From positions 1 to 56,248 of the forward strand of contig JAJIRX010000169.1 in the NCBI GenBank assembly GCA_023853785.1: a stretch of DNA of 56,248 bases. Direction: 5' to 3'. The stretch comes from Psilocybe azurescens (Eukaryota > Basidiomycota > Agaricomycetes > Agaricales > Agrocybaceae). The position numbers were made by a program, and so were the translations under genes. The notes below the pieces were generated by a model. It searched no databases, had not been told where the DNA came from, and was given only the letters and a program-made list of their open reading frames with translations. Position 1 is the stretch's first letter; each line of letters begins with the position of its first letter. Shown piece after piece: positions 1 to 11,800 of the stretch.

Positions 1-3000
1 TCTGGCTTCTTCATATTGTATATTGGCTTTGAAATAAGCAGTGAGCTTGGTGTCTTTGCCTGCATTGTGATCCAAAACCTCCTGAACATTTAGTGCCTGG
101 TCTTCATTCCATGTAACCATTTGTTGATCAGGCAAATGAATCTGAAGGCGAACAATAGGTGGATGTTCTTGATGCATGTGGAAGTGAAAAATGCGCCAAA
201 GTCCTTCACATGCGGAAACATATTGTGCATCAAGATATAGCTTGACCTCATCTTGACAGTGTCCAAACTGCATAGTAAACGATCATGGCCCTTATAGACA
301 TATTTGTAGATGTATTTGATGGCCTTGATAGAAGCAATAGACTCAACATTGATATGACGATATTTCCAGATAAGATAATGGCAATGAGCAACAACCCAGC
401 AATTATCAACCTTTTTTCCACCACCAATATCAAACTCCTTTCCAGTGTCACGTCTCCTGAGATTTGCATAAGAGTCTTCATTGACAGTAGTCTGATCACA
501 ATAAAGCTTGGGAAAACATTTTGAACATTTGCCATTTACATGGCATTGAGCAGTAGTGTCACCATTGCATGGAGTATGGACCATGAATTTCTTTATCAAT
601 TCAAAAGAGTTCTGGCTCTTCCTCTTCATCTGGAAATTCAGCTGAAATAAGGCTGTCAACATCTTCAGGTGTGCGAAGCTTGTGATCAGAATGCAAAAAT
701 ACAATCATGTGCATATGTGGGAGGCTTTGCTTTTGAAACTCAATTGTCCACACATTTGCAACTGCTCTACCCATAATGCCATTTTTACAAATATCATTGA
801 GCATCTCTTTCATTTTTGCATGAAAGACTCTGACCACCAAATCTGGACGATCAGAAGACTGTTGTCCAGGAAGAAGTGCTTCTTTGATTTCTGGCCAGCT
901 TGGGTTGGCAGTAGCAGTGATAAATAAATCAGCTCCATGAAAATAGCGATTGATAGCAAGAGCATATTGGCAGTTCTGAATCATGTTTAGGTGTGCTTCC
1001 AGCAAAGAAGAGGGCAAAATAGTCCTTTGGCCAACATTTGCACCTTCAGCATTAGGATCAGCTGCAATAGCATCCATAAGACCTTGATGTATCATTTCTG
1101 AACTTCTGCTGATTTTGTCTAACCCACCGTAATCTGTTTTGCTCTGAAGCTGCCCAACAGTCTACAATGAATTCCTGAAGAAGTTTTGTGCCAAAAACAA
1201 ATGTTGAGATTCATTTGTTTCTTCCCTTGGATGAAGATGATAACGGAAATATTCTGTTTGTGAGATGTATTTTCGCTTTTTTGGCTGTGGAGCTTCAATA
1301 GTGTCCTCATCCCTGATCCTCATTAGGAGCCAGCTCAGCAGTTGGAGGATCATCATCAATTTCTGCAGCCTCATTAAAAGGAATGTTAGGATGCCAGCCT
1401 AACTGCCCAGTTGGAAAAATAAGAACATAATGAAGTGGAAGATAAAGGGGATGCAGTTCACTGATTGTTTCCAGCCATTCTCCAGCTTTCGTCTCAGGAC
1501 AATATCTCTGCCATTGGGATATACTTCATCACCATCTCCAGGAAGGATTATAGCCACTTCATTAGATCCAGCTGATGGTTCATTATAGCGTCTGCGATCA
1601 GTTTCTCGTTCATAGCGAAGAGCAATTGTGCATTGCTGATCTATAGGCATGTTATGTGTTACTTCAAATGCCTGTTTATACAGCTGTACACCTGAATGAG
1701 AACAATATAGCATGTCCTGAAGAATACTCATGGTGGTTCTATCCAGCCCAGAGTTTGCAGGATGACGCATACGAAATTGAGAGCTTCAACAGGATCAAAA
1801 TATATAGCTGAGCATATAAAGGTGTAACACCAATCTGAGGAAGAAGAGATCCAGCTCAATGTGTTAACCTTCCTTGGACTTTGAATACATAAGGTCCAGG
1901 CCTATTTTTAATTGCATGGTCAACAGTGACTCCCAATGAGGTCATGGCTAAAGCATTGTTGTACTGCCGAATATGATTGCAGAAGTTTTTGGATTGGGGA
2001 TCATTGTTCTTAAGCAGAGCATCTAATTCTCGAGGAGGATTTTCAGCTTTGGAAGAACAATTTTCCCACTAAAGCAGCACATTCCAAATATGGGAATATC
2101 TTTGCTTGAACTAAGACACTCGATCATCCAGTGCAAAGCACCACAGTTTACACACTTAACATCCATTTTTCCTAAATTATGGACAGGCCAGTCATGGCTA
2201 AAGGGCTGTCGTGCAACAGGTACAACAGGTTGGGCAATGAGAGGTGGAAGTGGTGCAGGAAGAACAGAAGGGGGAGGCTGAAGAGGTGGAAGTACTGGAG
2301 GAGGAGGAGGAGGAGGAAGGGGTATAGGTATTACTGGAGGAAGTATCTATTTCTTCATTAATATTATGTTTAAAATCACAGAAACTTAAAATACATACAG
2401 AAAAAGGTTGGGGTCCAGCATGACATCCACGGCGTGGTTGTGGAGGAGGTGCAGGAGCAGCAGCTAAAAGCTGAGCTAAATTTACAGGAAAATTGTTATA
2501 CTGAATTTCATTAAACATAGCAGGAGCAGGAACAGGAACAGGAGCAGGAGCAGGAGCAGGAGCAAATACAGAAACAGGAACAGGAGCAGAAGCAGGATGA
2601 ACACAATGGCGACCTCGTTGTAGTGGTAAAGGAGCTGGTGGAACAGCTGCTAAAAGCTGAGCCAAATTTGCAGGTAAATTATTATACTGAATTCTATTAA
2701 ATATAGTAGGCTGGAAAACAGGAGCAGGAACAGGAGCAGGAGGGATAGGAAAGACAGCAGGTGCAGGAGCAGGTGCAGGAGCAGGTGCAGGAGCAGGAGC
2801 AGAAGCAGAAGCAGGAGCAGAAACAGAATTAGGAACAGGAACAGGAGCAGGAACAGGAGCAGGAGGATCAGGAACAGGAAGAGCAGCTAAAAGATCAGGA
2901 ACAGGAAGAGCAGCTAAAAGATCAGGAATTTCAAATTGTAATGGCTCAATATAAGGCATTTGGTCATGATGTGGAGTGCGACGGGCTTGAGGACTCTCAA

Positions 3001-3107
3001 GAACACGGGCATCATGCTCAGATTGCTGGGCAGCAATACGAACATGATGTGGAGTATTTGGAGGAGTTTCAGGCCTATAAAAATATTCATCAGCTTGTTT
3101 TCTAAAT
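1..3107 (-). pseudogene. Helitron Rep/helicase protein, N-terminal half, frameshifted
   Basis: Rolling-circle replication initiator/helicase of Helitrons; nicks and joins single-stranded DNA during transposition. Read from right to left: a disordered Pro/Ala-rich N-terminus (about 3107-2198); a Cys-rich segment (about 2165-2075, CVNCGALHW then FGMCC) typical of these proteins; a conserved stretch ending in GPYVFKVQG (about 1900); the segment LDRTTMSILQDMLYCS to IILPGDGDE (1770-1520); and the Rep domain (1095-601), with the HUH motif as HMH in LPHMHMIVFLH at about 690. The segment KCFPK to IKYIYKYVYKGHDR follows (535-270). Reading frame changes are needed near 1430, 1330-1120, 605 (between DEEEEPELF and ELIKKF) and about 255, and the frame stays readable to position 1. 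Several breaks make it a pseudogene; sequencing error cannot explain all of them. Introns in this family are few, so I do not invoke them. Confidence 0.85.
2198..2940 (-). repeat. Pro/Ala-Val coding minisatellite in Helitron N-terminus
   Basis: The minus strand encodes runs of PAPVPAPV/APAPAPA units. These come from a GGAGCAGGAACAGGA-like plus-strand repeat at 2520-2600 and 2710-2900. Two longer modules sit inside: a Phe-Asn-x-Ile-Gln-Tyr-Asn-Asn phrase followed by Asn-Leu-Ala-Gln-Leu-Leu-Ala-Ala occurs at about 2700-2640 and again at 2515-2455, and the peptide DLLAALPVPD is directly duplicated at 2925-2870. The segment is intrinsically disordered by composition. Confidence 0.75.
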
Positions 3108-3110
3108 CAA

Positions 3111-3779
3111 TTAATTATTAAAGAAAACATACATGGCTCAGAAATCTTATTTAAAATAGCACAATCACCACCACCACCAAATCCAAACACAGAGAAAAAG
3201 AAGATGAAATCCTGCAATGGCAAAAAATAAAAAATATGAGTCAGAATGGTTATTAGACTCATGTATTACTCACTAAAGGAACACAGAAAACACACTATGT
3301 AAAATTTAGAACAGTTATAAATGAAATATAGAGACTTTACTCACCAAAAAAAGAGGAAAAATGCGAAGAGAGAGTAGAAAACTACAGTGTGCATGAGTTT
3401 GAGAACTTGCAGAGCTAAAAGTGACATAGAACACTCACCAAAGCCAAATTAACCACCCAAATAGCTTCAATATGGCTGGATATGGCTGATAGATGCTTTG
3501 AGAGTGCACTATTCTCAGGAATGTTGGCTCAGAATATTTTTTTAGGCTGTGTGGGATGCAGCGGCGTCAAAGAGGCAACCTCATGGTCACTTCATGGCAC
3601 CAATCGTTGTTTGCCATCAGCCACTGGTTGTTTGTTTCAAAAGGCCCCGCAGCAGGCCCAAAACACAGCAGTCTGCTTAATAACAATTAGTCATGCTTAG
3701 GTAAAATTAAATCTCCTTTTTGGAAAAGCTTAGTCATTGAGCTCTCTTATATTATAGATAAATGCAAAATTATAAAATA
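3111..3779. other. AT-rich sequence without a recognisable gene
   Basis: Upstream flank of the Helitron reading frame. Only short open frames occur (longest about 70 codons at 3482-3700), with no motif I recognise and no coding bias. It may include a promoter or 5' intron of the Helitron gene. Confidence 0.5.
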
Positions 3780-3855
3780 CACTCAACAGGAATTGAACCA
3801 ACAGCTTTATATATATTAATTCTATACACACATTACCAACTACACCATTATTACT
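3780..3855 (-). other. tRNA-like sequence with Pol III A and B boxes
   Basis: On the minus strand, 3847-3836 reads TGGTGTAGTTGG, a full match to the tRNA A box (TRGYNNARNNGG). Positions 3799-3789 read GGTTCAATTCC, a match to the B box (GGTTCRANNCC). They are 36 nt apart, as in a normal tRNA. The acceptor and anticodon arms do not pair well, so a working tRNA is unlikely. A tRNA-derived SINE head or a decayed tRNA gene fits better. No anticodon is assigned. Confidence 0.4.
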
Positions 3856-3879
3856 TGTAGTATTCTTAACATTTTATGA

Positions 3880-4380
3880 ATTATATACCATTCTTTACAA
3901 CACCCAATAATATATTCTGGCACTTCCTCTGAAGCTATACCCACATATTATATATCAAAATGATCAGAAAATTGAGGGAAATGCACCTGTAATTACACCA
4001 TTGTCTGAATATTATGTCAGCATGTTTAATATACAAAATACTGTAAATTTGAATATATATGGATATTGTAAACTACTTTTGCGACAAAATAGCACTCTGT
4101 TAGCTATATATTAATAGTGTTGCAATAATAGAAATTAATGGAGTACAAGGATTAATTTTATTCAAGAAATTTAGATTATATAAGCACACATTTACATGAA
4201 AAATAGGTATTTCTTTACCAGAAAAATTTTAATTTTATATAAATATTACATAAACATATTCTCCTCAATTTTACAATTCTAACAATACCAAATTTGCCAC
4301 AAAATGTTGAGATCTATGTGTACTTTTTGTGTTATTATTTGCTGAGCTGTAAATAGTATGCTGACATAATATAGTTCCGC
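3880..4380. other. AT-rich sequence, nothing recognised
   Basis: Strongly AT-rich, with no open frame of note and no recognisable motif. Confidence 0.5.
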
Positions 4381-4382
4381 TT

Positions 4383-4625
4383 GGTACTACTCAGATTCCA
4401 CTCGGAATTGGGTCTAATTGGGTTTCAAATTTGATGAATTCCACTTGGATTCCACTTGGATTCCAGTTGGATTTTGGTCAGACTTGTTAACAGTGGAACC
4501 GGTTGGAATCTGGTCATAAAATTTTGGACATTTTCCTGCTAATTTGGCAGAGACACTGCCAAATAAAATTTCAGTCAGAACTGATCAGTACCTGTGGGGA
4601 GTGTAAAGACCTCAATGTTAGTTTT
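4383..4625. repeat. TCCACTTGGA-type palindrome array, copy 1
   Basis: Contains several near-palindromic ATTCCACTTGGATT units (4437-4475). A GTGGGGA stretch follows and then TGTAAAGACCTC from 4602. The same plan, palindrome array then G-run then TGTAAAG or TGTGAAG, recurs at 5325-5645 and 6980-7235. The G-run plus TGT boundary resembles a polypurine tract meeting an LTR, but no matching second LTR was found. Confidence 0.5.
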
Positions 4626-5254
4626 TGTGATTAAACACTTTGTTTCTAATGTTCTACACTTGATATTTGGACTTGTACAAATGGACACTTAGTCAGAATT
4701 CACTCTTTTCGGTGTTTTTGCACACTGTTCTGTTAATAACTTTTGTAGAGTAAAGTTATTCAAATTCTGATCACTGATCCGGAATCCCCTCGTTGAGACG
4801 GTTCCGGTGATATATAATTTATCACGTAATTATAGGTTTGGTGTTTTGACACAATATTGTGGACACCTATAGTCATGCCTCGCCATTTTTAGACACTTAG
4901 CCATGTAAAGACCACTATTCCTACTATGTCTGAGGAAACAAAGACACTAGAACAAGATTTGGAGTCTACAGAAGCAATTTACTATTTTCACTCATACTTG
5001 TCATTGTTGTGCATTTGAGATTTGACTCTATTGTTACTCATCAGTATAGCTACTGATTTGTGCATTATTGTCTATTTCTAACACTCAATGTACCCTTCTG
5101 CTCCTCTTTTTTAGTTTTTTTTTTTTAATATGTTTTTACTTCTTTTTGCATGTAGATAATAATGTAGTATATAGTTTTCAGTATATTATATTACATTGTT
5201 ACATGAATTAAAGCTAAAATTGAAGTATTATCCTAGTGACCTACCTTCCTTAAT
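4626..5254. other. AT-rich non-coding stretch, possibly LTR-like
   Basis: Starts just after the TGTAAAGACC boundary and contains a second TGTAAAGACC at about 4914 and a poly-T run near 5110-5130. No coding potential was recognised. It could be a decayed LTR preceding the short frame at 5255, but the 3' counterpart is missing. Confidence 0.3.
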
Positions 5255-5389
5255 ATGGCTCCCAAAGCTTCCAAGAACACTGCTACTGTCCCTAACTCCC
5301 CTCCCAAGTCTACAATTAAATCAATGACAGTCCACTGGATATCTACTGGACTCCACTGGATAGAGCACTCTTGGATCTGGTCTAATTAA
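5255..5389 (+). other. Short open frame resembling a retrotransposon gag start
   Basis: A 44-codon frame beginning MAPKASKN, a Lys/Ser-rich opening like that of many fungal gypsy Gag proteins. It runs directly into the TCCACTGGA palindrome array and stops. It may be the last scrap of a deleted LTR retrotransposon or chance. The low length makes this tentative. Confidence 0.2.
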
Positions 5390-5645
5390 GTGCTGAGAGT
5401 CCAACAGAAGTCCAACAGAAGTCCAACAGACTGGACAGTCCAGCCAGTCCACCTGTTTTTAGTCTTGAAGTGACTTGACCAGACTTTGACCGAATTTGGC
5501 TGGACTCTGACTGGACTGGTACCAGAATTTTGTCAAGTCCAATGGAATCCGTTGGACATCCAATGGACTGTCCATTGGAATTGGCTGGGTCTGGTGAAAG
5601 TCCATTGGAGTCCAACGGAATATAGGGGGCACTGTAAAGTACACA
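5325..5645. repeat. TCCA(N)TGGA palindrome array, copy 2
   Basis: Opens with GTCCACTGGA and a triple GTCCAACAGAA repeat at 5398-5428, then many TCCAATGGA/TCCATTGGA units (5535-5615). TCCA(A/T)TGGA units read the same sequence class on both strands, so the tract can fold extensively. It ends with a G-run and TGTAAAG at 5633. No protein is supported here despite several overlapping open frames. Confidence 0.6.
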
Positions 5646-6146
5646 GGTTGGAACCCTATATGGCTAGCAATCACTCATAGTAACTAGAGACAACTGTCAG
5701 AGAAATCTGACTGTTCAGGATGTTGCCTATAGTAAACTGAGGACTGCGGATTAGTGTGTCTGGTTGCTTATAGAAGCTAAGGATCCACTATGTGGAAATA
5801 CAGGTGACTGCTTATAGTGTTTTGATATTTTGAGTTTGGATTTTATAAAGAGCTCTGTTAAGTGTCTCATGTACACTGGCTCCCAAAAGTGATCCTCTTG
5901 ATATTGGCAATCACCTTCACTTTGAGAGATCACCCTTGATATTTCAGTGCCCCATGTGCACTTGCCTGTCTAAAAAGATTCTCCAGCTATTAGTGATCAC
6001 CTCCATCTGTACTCTGCTAAAACTAGTTATTGTAATAAGCCTTAAAGCTTACTTCCCAGATTGAACTGATCAATATATATATGTATGTGATTGGATGTTG
6101 TATTTTTGGGTAATTTCAAGACACCCCACACTTAATATCTCAGTGG
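5646..6146. other. Non-coding, nothing recognised
   Basis: AT-leaning sequence with short overlapping frames only and no motif. Confidence 0.4.
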
Positions 6147-6430
6147 CCTGGCAATTGTGTTAGTGGGATGGAATAAGGGTGCATGCAGTGTGAACATACC
6201 TTGGACAGTTATACACCATATTTACAGAACAAAATGGTGGTGGATGGGCTATAGAACTGAGCACATGGCCTGGCAATCATGTTAGTACAGTGGAAAAGGG
6301 TACCATGTGATGTGAATGCACCCCAGACAATTGTACACCATGTTTACAGAACAAAACAGTGGTGGATGGGCCATAGAATGCAGTGCACACCCTGGCAATC
6401 ACATTACTAGAGTGGAAAAATGAGCTGGGC
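6147..6430. repeat. 122-bp tandem repeat, about 2.3 copies
   Basis: Units start with CCTGGCAAT at 6147, 6269 and 6391, an exact period of 122 bp. Each full unit contains a GTGGAATAAGGG/GTGGAAAAGGG segment, then TTTACAGAACAAAA and GGTGGTGGATGGG. The third copy is partial. Units are diverged but align end to end by eye. Confidence 0.8.
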
Positions 6431-6979
6431 AAGGTAAATATATCTGGCAAAGCCTATGCAGTGTATGTATTTGCATGCCCTCAGACCCATAGCAATTTGC
6501 TGTCCTTGGCAAACAGCCTGTTTTTATAGATAAGCGAGAAAAAAAGGCACAGAGACTGGAGGGACTTGCCAGTGGGGCCCACTGCCACTGTTTCTCACTG
6601 TGAACAGATGCTGCAACAATGTCAGCAGTGGATGTAGAGAGGTGATAATGGGGAAATGATGAAGGGTGGGAAGAAAATGAATGAACCATCAATTGTTCAA
6701 CATTTTGGTCAGATGACCTTTTCATGCAGCACATGAATCAAATAAGCAAATACTTGCCAAATGTTACTCTGCAAGCTGAACAAAATGCAAAAGCCAGGTC
6801 AGAGCATAACCACTCAACCCTCCAAGTGTAACAATTCCTTTATATTACCTAATTACCTTGGTATTATGTGTTCCAATGAGGTATACAATGCTTAGTATTA
6901 AATTTTCAATCTCAATTCAATTTTTTTTAAATTATTAATAATAAGAATAACTCTACTGCTGATGGTTTGCTTATATCTA
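6431..6979. other. Non-coding, nothing recognised
   Basis: AT-leaning flank of the tandem repeat. Frames up to 111 codons occur on the minus strand, but show no recognisable motif and overlap repeat DNA. Confidence 0.4.
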
Positions 6980-7235
6980 TTAGATGTCTGTTGGACTTCT
7001 GTTGGACTTCTGTTGCCTGTCCAACCATTCTGGTCAGCTCCAATGGACTAAATAGGCATTTTCCACTGCTTTCTGTTGGGACAGTCCACTTGAAAGTCCA
7101 TTGGATTAATTATCCAACCAGAAACTGAGTGAAAATTTTCACCAAATTGCACCAAAAAAATGGTGTTCTGGTTACACCAAGTCCAATGAAAGTCCAGCAG
7201 ATTCCAGTCAGACAATATGGGGGACTGTGAAGACC
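6980..7235. repeat. TCCA(N)TGGA palindrome array, copy 3
   Basis: Starts with CTGTTGGACTTCTGTTGGAC, the reverse complement of the GTCCAACAGAAG repeat opening copy 2. TCCAATGGA and TCCATTGGA units follow, then ATATGGGGGAC and TGTGAAGACC at 7226. It shares its plan with the copies at 4383 and 5325. Confidence 0.55.
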
Positions 7236-8808
7236 TCCAAATGATGCAAATGCCCAAAGACATGGTAAAGCAAAATAAATAGACTCCTTATTTGTAGGTC
7301 TCAGCCAGGATTAGCTAAAGTAAAACCTTTGTAGTCCTTGCAAGGTAGCTCAAATCTTTGTTAACCTTGCAAAACAAAACAATTTTACACAGCTACCCAA
7401 AGGGCAATTGTACAATAAAATATTGGATCATTTAATGTTGCTACAAAATACATAGTACTCTTCCCATATCACTCAGATTGATGGCTCAGATTATCACTTT
7501 TAATTGAAATGCCTCTTACCACAATTGAACCATCATTTTTACAGAACACAACTGAATACCTGCTCTAACTGTTACACTAATACATCATTATTGCATGCAT
7601 GTACATGACAGTCTATGTCACTATCTAAAATACTACATATTATAAACAATAAAATAATTGACATACAATTAATTCTTGCACCAATTTTTAGCATGCTGTA
7701 CATACAAAGCTTATGCCTATAGTAACTTACAAGAAAACAGAAAAGATTGTCAAAAATGCTATATCCCCAAAAAATTAGTGCTGAATGTAAAGTTGAATAA
7801 ATATTTGGCTCAAATTTAATTCTGCCTCAATTCTTACTCAATCAATTCAAAATACTAGATTGATCAGTGAGCATACTAATGTAATACAAATGTTTTATGA
7901 CCTTCCAATATGGCAGTATATAGCCACAAAATGATCGACTTGCCTTATATAGACCACTTTGCAATATTTGGTTTTGGCGGTTTTGCCAATGAACCACCTC
8001 CACTACAAATTTTGCGCGGACCATACATCGTAGGTGCACTGTTCGAGAGCCCTGTCATATCCTGTTGTTTCAGAAGCTAACAGGCAATTCACGTAGCGCT
8101 AGCCCTTGACTCCTTCTGAAGTCCAACTTGTAGTTTATGCCTGCATACTTCTATGTGTCGCTGTTCTGCATGGTGGAATTCGAAGGGCGCAATTCCAGAG
8201 GTACACCATGTACATTTCAAATTTGACATGCTGGATGTGTTTTTCAGTGGCGGCAGTTTGGTGGACCTGGGCCATTACGATTGTGTGTAGTGGTATATGC
8301 AGAAATTGGAGAGGGGAGAAGACTACATCTGGGACAGAGATGGATAGGAGAGCAAACATTCATAGGAGATGAATTGTCCAAATTTCATGCATCATAATCT
8401 GAAGTATTGGCAGTAGAGTACTTAGAAAAAAGTGAGACTGGAATTGAAGGAACATGATTAATCAAAGACATCTAGCGGCTATAGTTTTCAGGATTCACGC
8501 TCGACAGCCCTCTTGATGCAATTGCAATGTATGGCCACAGAAGTCGTCATTCGCAGGGAGTCCGGTAGTCGGTAATAAACGAAAATTTTTGTAGATTTGT
8601 ACACTAATATACACTGGCATCTATACCGCAGTAGCACGTTTCAAGTATGCACACACCCCTCACTCACACTCCAACTTCATGCCCTTCCCTGAGGTGTTAA
8701 TTTCGATTTAAGGCCTATCCATGACAGCAACGCAAACGGGCCATCAAAAATTGTCCTCCTCTTTAATCAGAGTTCTTCATCTTCGTAGAAGTTGGCCACT
8801 GCTGATGA
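7236..8808. other. 1.5 kb without a supported gene
   Basis: AT-rich to about 7.9 kb, then more balanced base composition up to the NLR stop codon at 8809. The open frames (up to 88 codons) overlap on both strands and show no recognisable domain. This is the 3' flank of NLR copy A. Confidence 0.4.
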
Positions 8809-11800
8809 TTACTCGCCATCATCAGTTGTGTGATCGTAAAGCGCATGATATTCATTAAGATCATGAAAAATTCTCCTGGATTCGCGAGTCATGAGCTCCA
8901 ATAACCAGTATGTTAATGAATCAAGCTCTAGGGATGAGAGGGAAGAGCTGTCGTACTTCTGTACAATTAAAATGAGCACAATGATAACTGTGGAGTTACC
9001 CATCGAACATACCTTCAAGAAATCTATAGCTAGAGAGCAGAAACCAAATGGCGGTCTCCATTGACGTCGAGGATGTATCTTCGGACACAGAAAATACAGT
9101 GCACGTAGTGAATTCAAGTTCTGCTGTGTCGGAATAGCATAAGGCAGGCACTCGATAAACGGTAGAAAACATTTCCTTGTGATTGTTTTCCAGAGCCGTC
9201 CAAAATTGATGTTCAGCTCAGCGTATTGATTTTTTACGAGTACCACGAGAAGGAATGCGGCTAGATGAGGATACCATTCATAAGGGCTAATGACTGAGCT
9301 TCCCTCCCTTGCAAACACTTGCTCGTGCAGCCCAGTTATCCATCCGTGAAAGTCATAACCTATGAATTCGACAAACGGAATGTCCAATTGATCCAAAGGC
9401 TTCTCCTCGACTATGGAGTACGTTCCGTCGTGGGATGGAGGGATTATATGCAAAAATATAGATGGAATGGAGTCATTGTTGCTGTACATCCAAAGATTAG
9501 AGCAATAACCGGCTTTGAAGTGTGGTAAATAGGCGATTTGGAATATTTTTTTGCCGTGTATAGCATTGTTTGAGGAAGACCACTATCGTGATCTTTGATG
9601 ACGTCTTTGCTGGGACCTGTCTGGTATTATGAACGGCAGCGGTGAATTAGTGATTGGAATATGATTATATTGAAGCTCACCATCTGCCTGTTAAACCAGC
9701 CCAATGCAGCCAGTACCAACTCAATTGAACGTGTACCATGCAAACGATCCCAGAAAGATGTATCCATTATGACTTTGAATATTTCCATTTTCTTTGTATC
9801 TTCAAAGTATTCTTTGGAGTGTATGTCCGAAATTCGACTGTATCGTAAGAAGGAATTGACAGTATTCACGATCTCCCATCGGTTTTGAGACCACAATTGT
9901 TCAACATTGCTGTGGAATATCCCATCAAAGCACTTGGCACTGAGACTTACTATCCGATGGTCCCATGCAGCAATATGTCGACTTTCCTGATAATGGCCTT
10001 GGATCTTATGATGCACAGCCGAAAAGACTGGACCCATAGTATTTATATAGCCTATATAGCCTCTTTCACGGTGGTAGAGATCAAAGTATATCAAGTCAGG
10101 GAGGTGTTGCAAATCAGATATAATAGTATCCAGACCGATATTCATTGATTCCGAGATATTCTTGATGCGATTCCTTGAGGTGCCAGAGGATTCAGAACCG
10201 TATAAAGCGATGTATGCGAAGGTTGCTGAGTGTTTGGGTGATTTGTCCATGATCTGCTTCCCTGAAATTGTTCGAGCAACACTGAGAACGTCTGTGAGAG
10301 ACTGAAGTAAATGTTGGGGCATATTACGCCAATATGGACTGTCCGGGTACCACACAGATTGCCTCATGTCAAGAAAAGACAAGACAGCGTTCGTAAACCA
10401 GTACATATGACTTGCTTGGGCAAATTGGAAAGGATTGCAAGCCAAGATCATATGAAGGCTCTCGCAAAGTTCCTCCAATGAATCGACAATAGATCTGGCA
10501 TCGTATGCGATCCTCCCCGGCATACCATGAAATTCAAAGAGCATCGCACGATAGGCTGATAGCCCTATGCTGTCAGAAATGTACATATCAGTGTTCTTGT
10601 ATATCTTGCATAGACAAAATGCTAAGGCACTTACCGTGCTATAGTCCACTCGGCCCGTGGACTATCCTGAACAATAGCAACCCCGAGCTTGAGCATGCCG
10701 CACACAAACTGATGACCAACGGCGTTCTCATCTACTGCATACTCTCCTGACCTTGACTCATCCTGGAGAAATTCTACAAACGATAGGTGACAGAACGATA
10801 TCGAAGCCTCTTGCAATGGAGACCCAAAGATCGGCTCCAACACACGGAACTCCTCGGAGTATTCCGCCTTGGATATTGTGATCAAGGAGCTTAAGGCCCT
10901 CAACACCAGTTGAATTTCTCCCGAATCAACTCCCAGCATTTCCTGAATCATTTTTTCGCTCAATTTGAGCAAGAGACCACCAAGGACACGTTTCATTGTG
11001 TTTGGTCGAGGATATGACGACAGGATGGTGGCGTAGAGTTTATCGAGATCCGAAAATGCTGATGCATGATGTGGTCCAGGTGTCGTCAATATCCGGAGTT
11101 GTGCTCAGGGGTCACAGAAATCGGACGAGGCGCCAACAAATTCCAGGACTGTGGATGCGTACACGAACTGGCCAGAAGCACTGTGCACAAATCGCTGGAT
11201 AATATGATGTGGAGGCCAAGGACGCGGGATAGAAGACATTATTCGAATATTCTCCTCGTAAATCTTGTCGAATCTCTCTCGAAGATACCTCTCAATATCC
11301 CCATCTGCGTCACTATCGTCTCGTAGACAGAGCGGCTTTGTAACGTGTACCAAAGGTCCAATTTCGAACGAATCGGAAATCCAGTACTCGGGGCGACTAA
11401 CAATGAGAAATCGGAGGGGGATATTGTACTCGGTGATCGCATTGGATATGAGTGAAAGAATTTCGGACTGCATTCGTTTTGACCCGGCGCATTCGTCCAA
11501 ACCGTCGATAATGATTGTGGGGTTATGCGCAGACCAGTCATTGACACGTAGTAATGGCTCTATGATGAGGTATTGGAGTTGGACGTCGATGGATTTTGTC
11601 GGAAGAGTGGGATTACCAAGCATAGCAGCGTCAATTTGGGCACGAAAGGATGGAAATTTGAGGGCGAGCTGATAGGCTATTGTTGGGAATAGCTTGGTCC
11701 CGTCCCCGCGTCCAATGGCGTCTTTTGCGAAGAAAAAGCTCCCGGCATACTTGCTATCGTCCGAGATCTCCTGTAGAAGAACGGCAACCGAATGGGCGAT

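Larger units (their letters stand above)
1..3110 (-). mobile_element. Helitron, front half, running off the left edge
   Basis: Minus-strand remains of a rolling-circle Helitron. The coding part carries the N-terminal Helitron domain (see the pseudogene entry). The RecD/Pif1-like helicase half and the 3' CTRR/hairpin terminus would lie beyond position 1 and are not visible. I could not place the 5' TC terminus; it should lie somewhere right of about 3.1 kb in the AT-rich DNA. Classification is firm from protein motifs; element limits are not. Confidence 0.8.

Noticed and set aside
5255..5640. Complete short LTR retrotransposon (TRIM) spanning 4602-5650
   Set aside because: The sequences after the two TGTAAAG boundaries do not match each other, so an LTR pair is not supported; only the gag-like start and G-run are suggestive.
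5382..5680. Overlapping 60-77-codon frames across the palindrome array
   Set aside because: They arise from the TCCANTGGA repeats on both strands and have repeat-driven composition.
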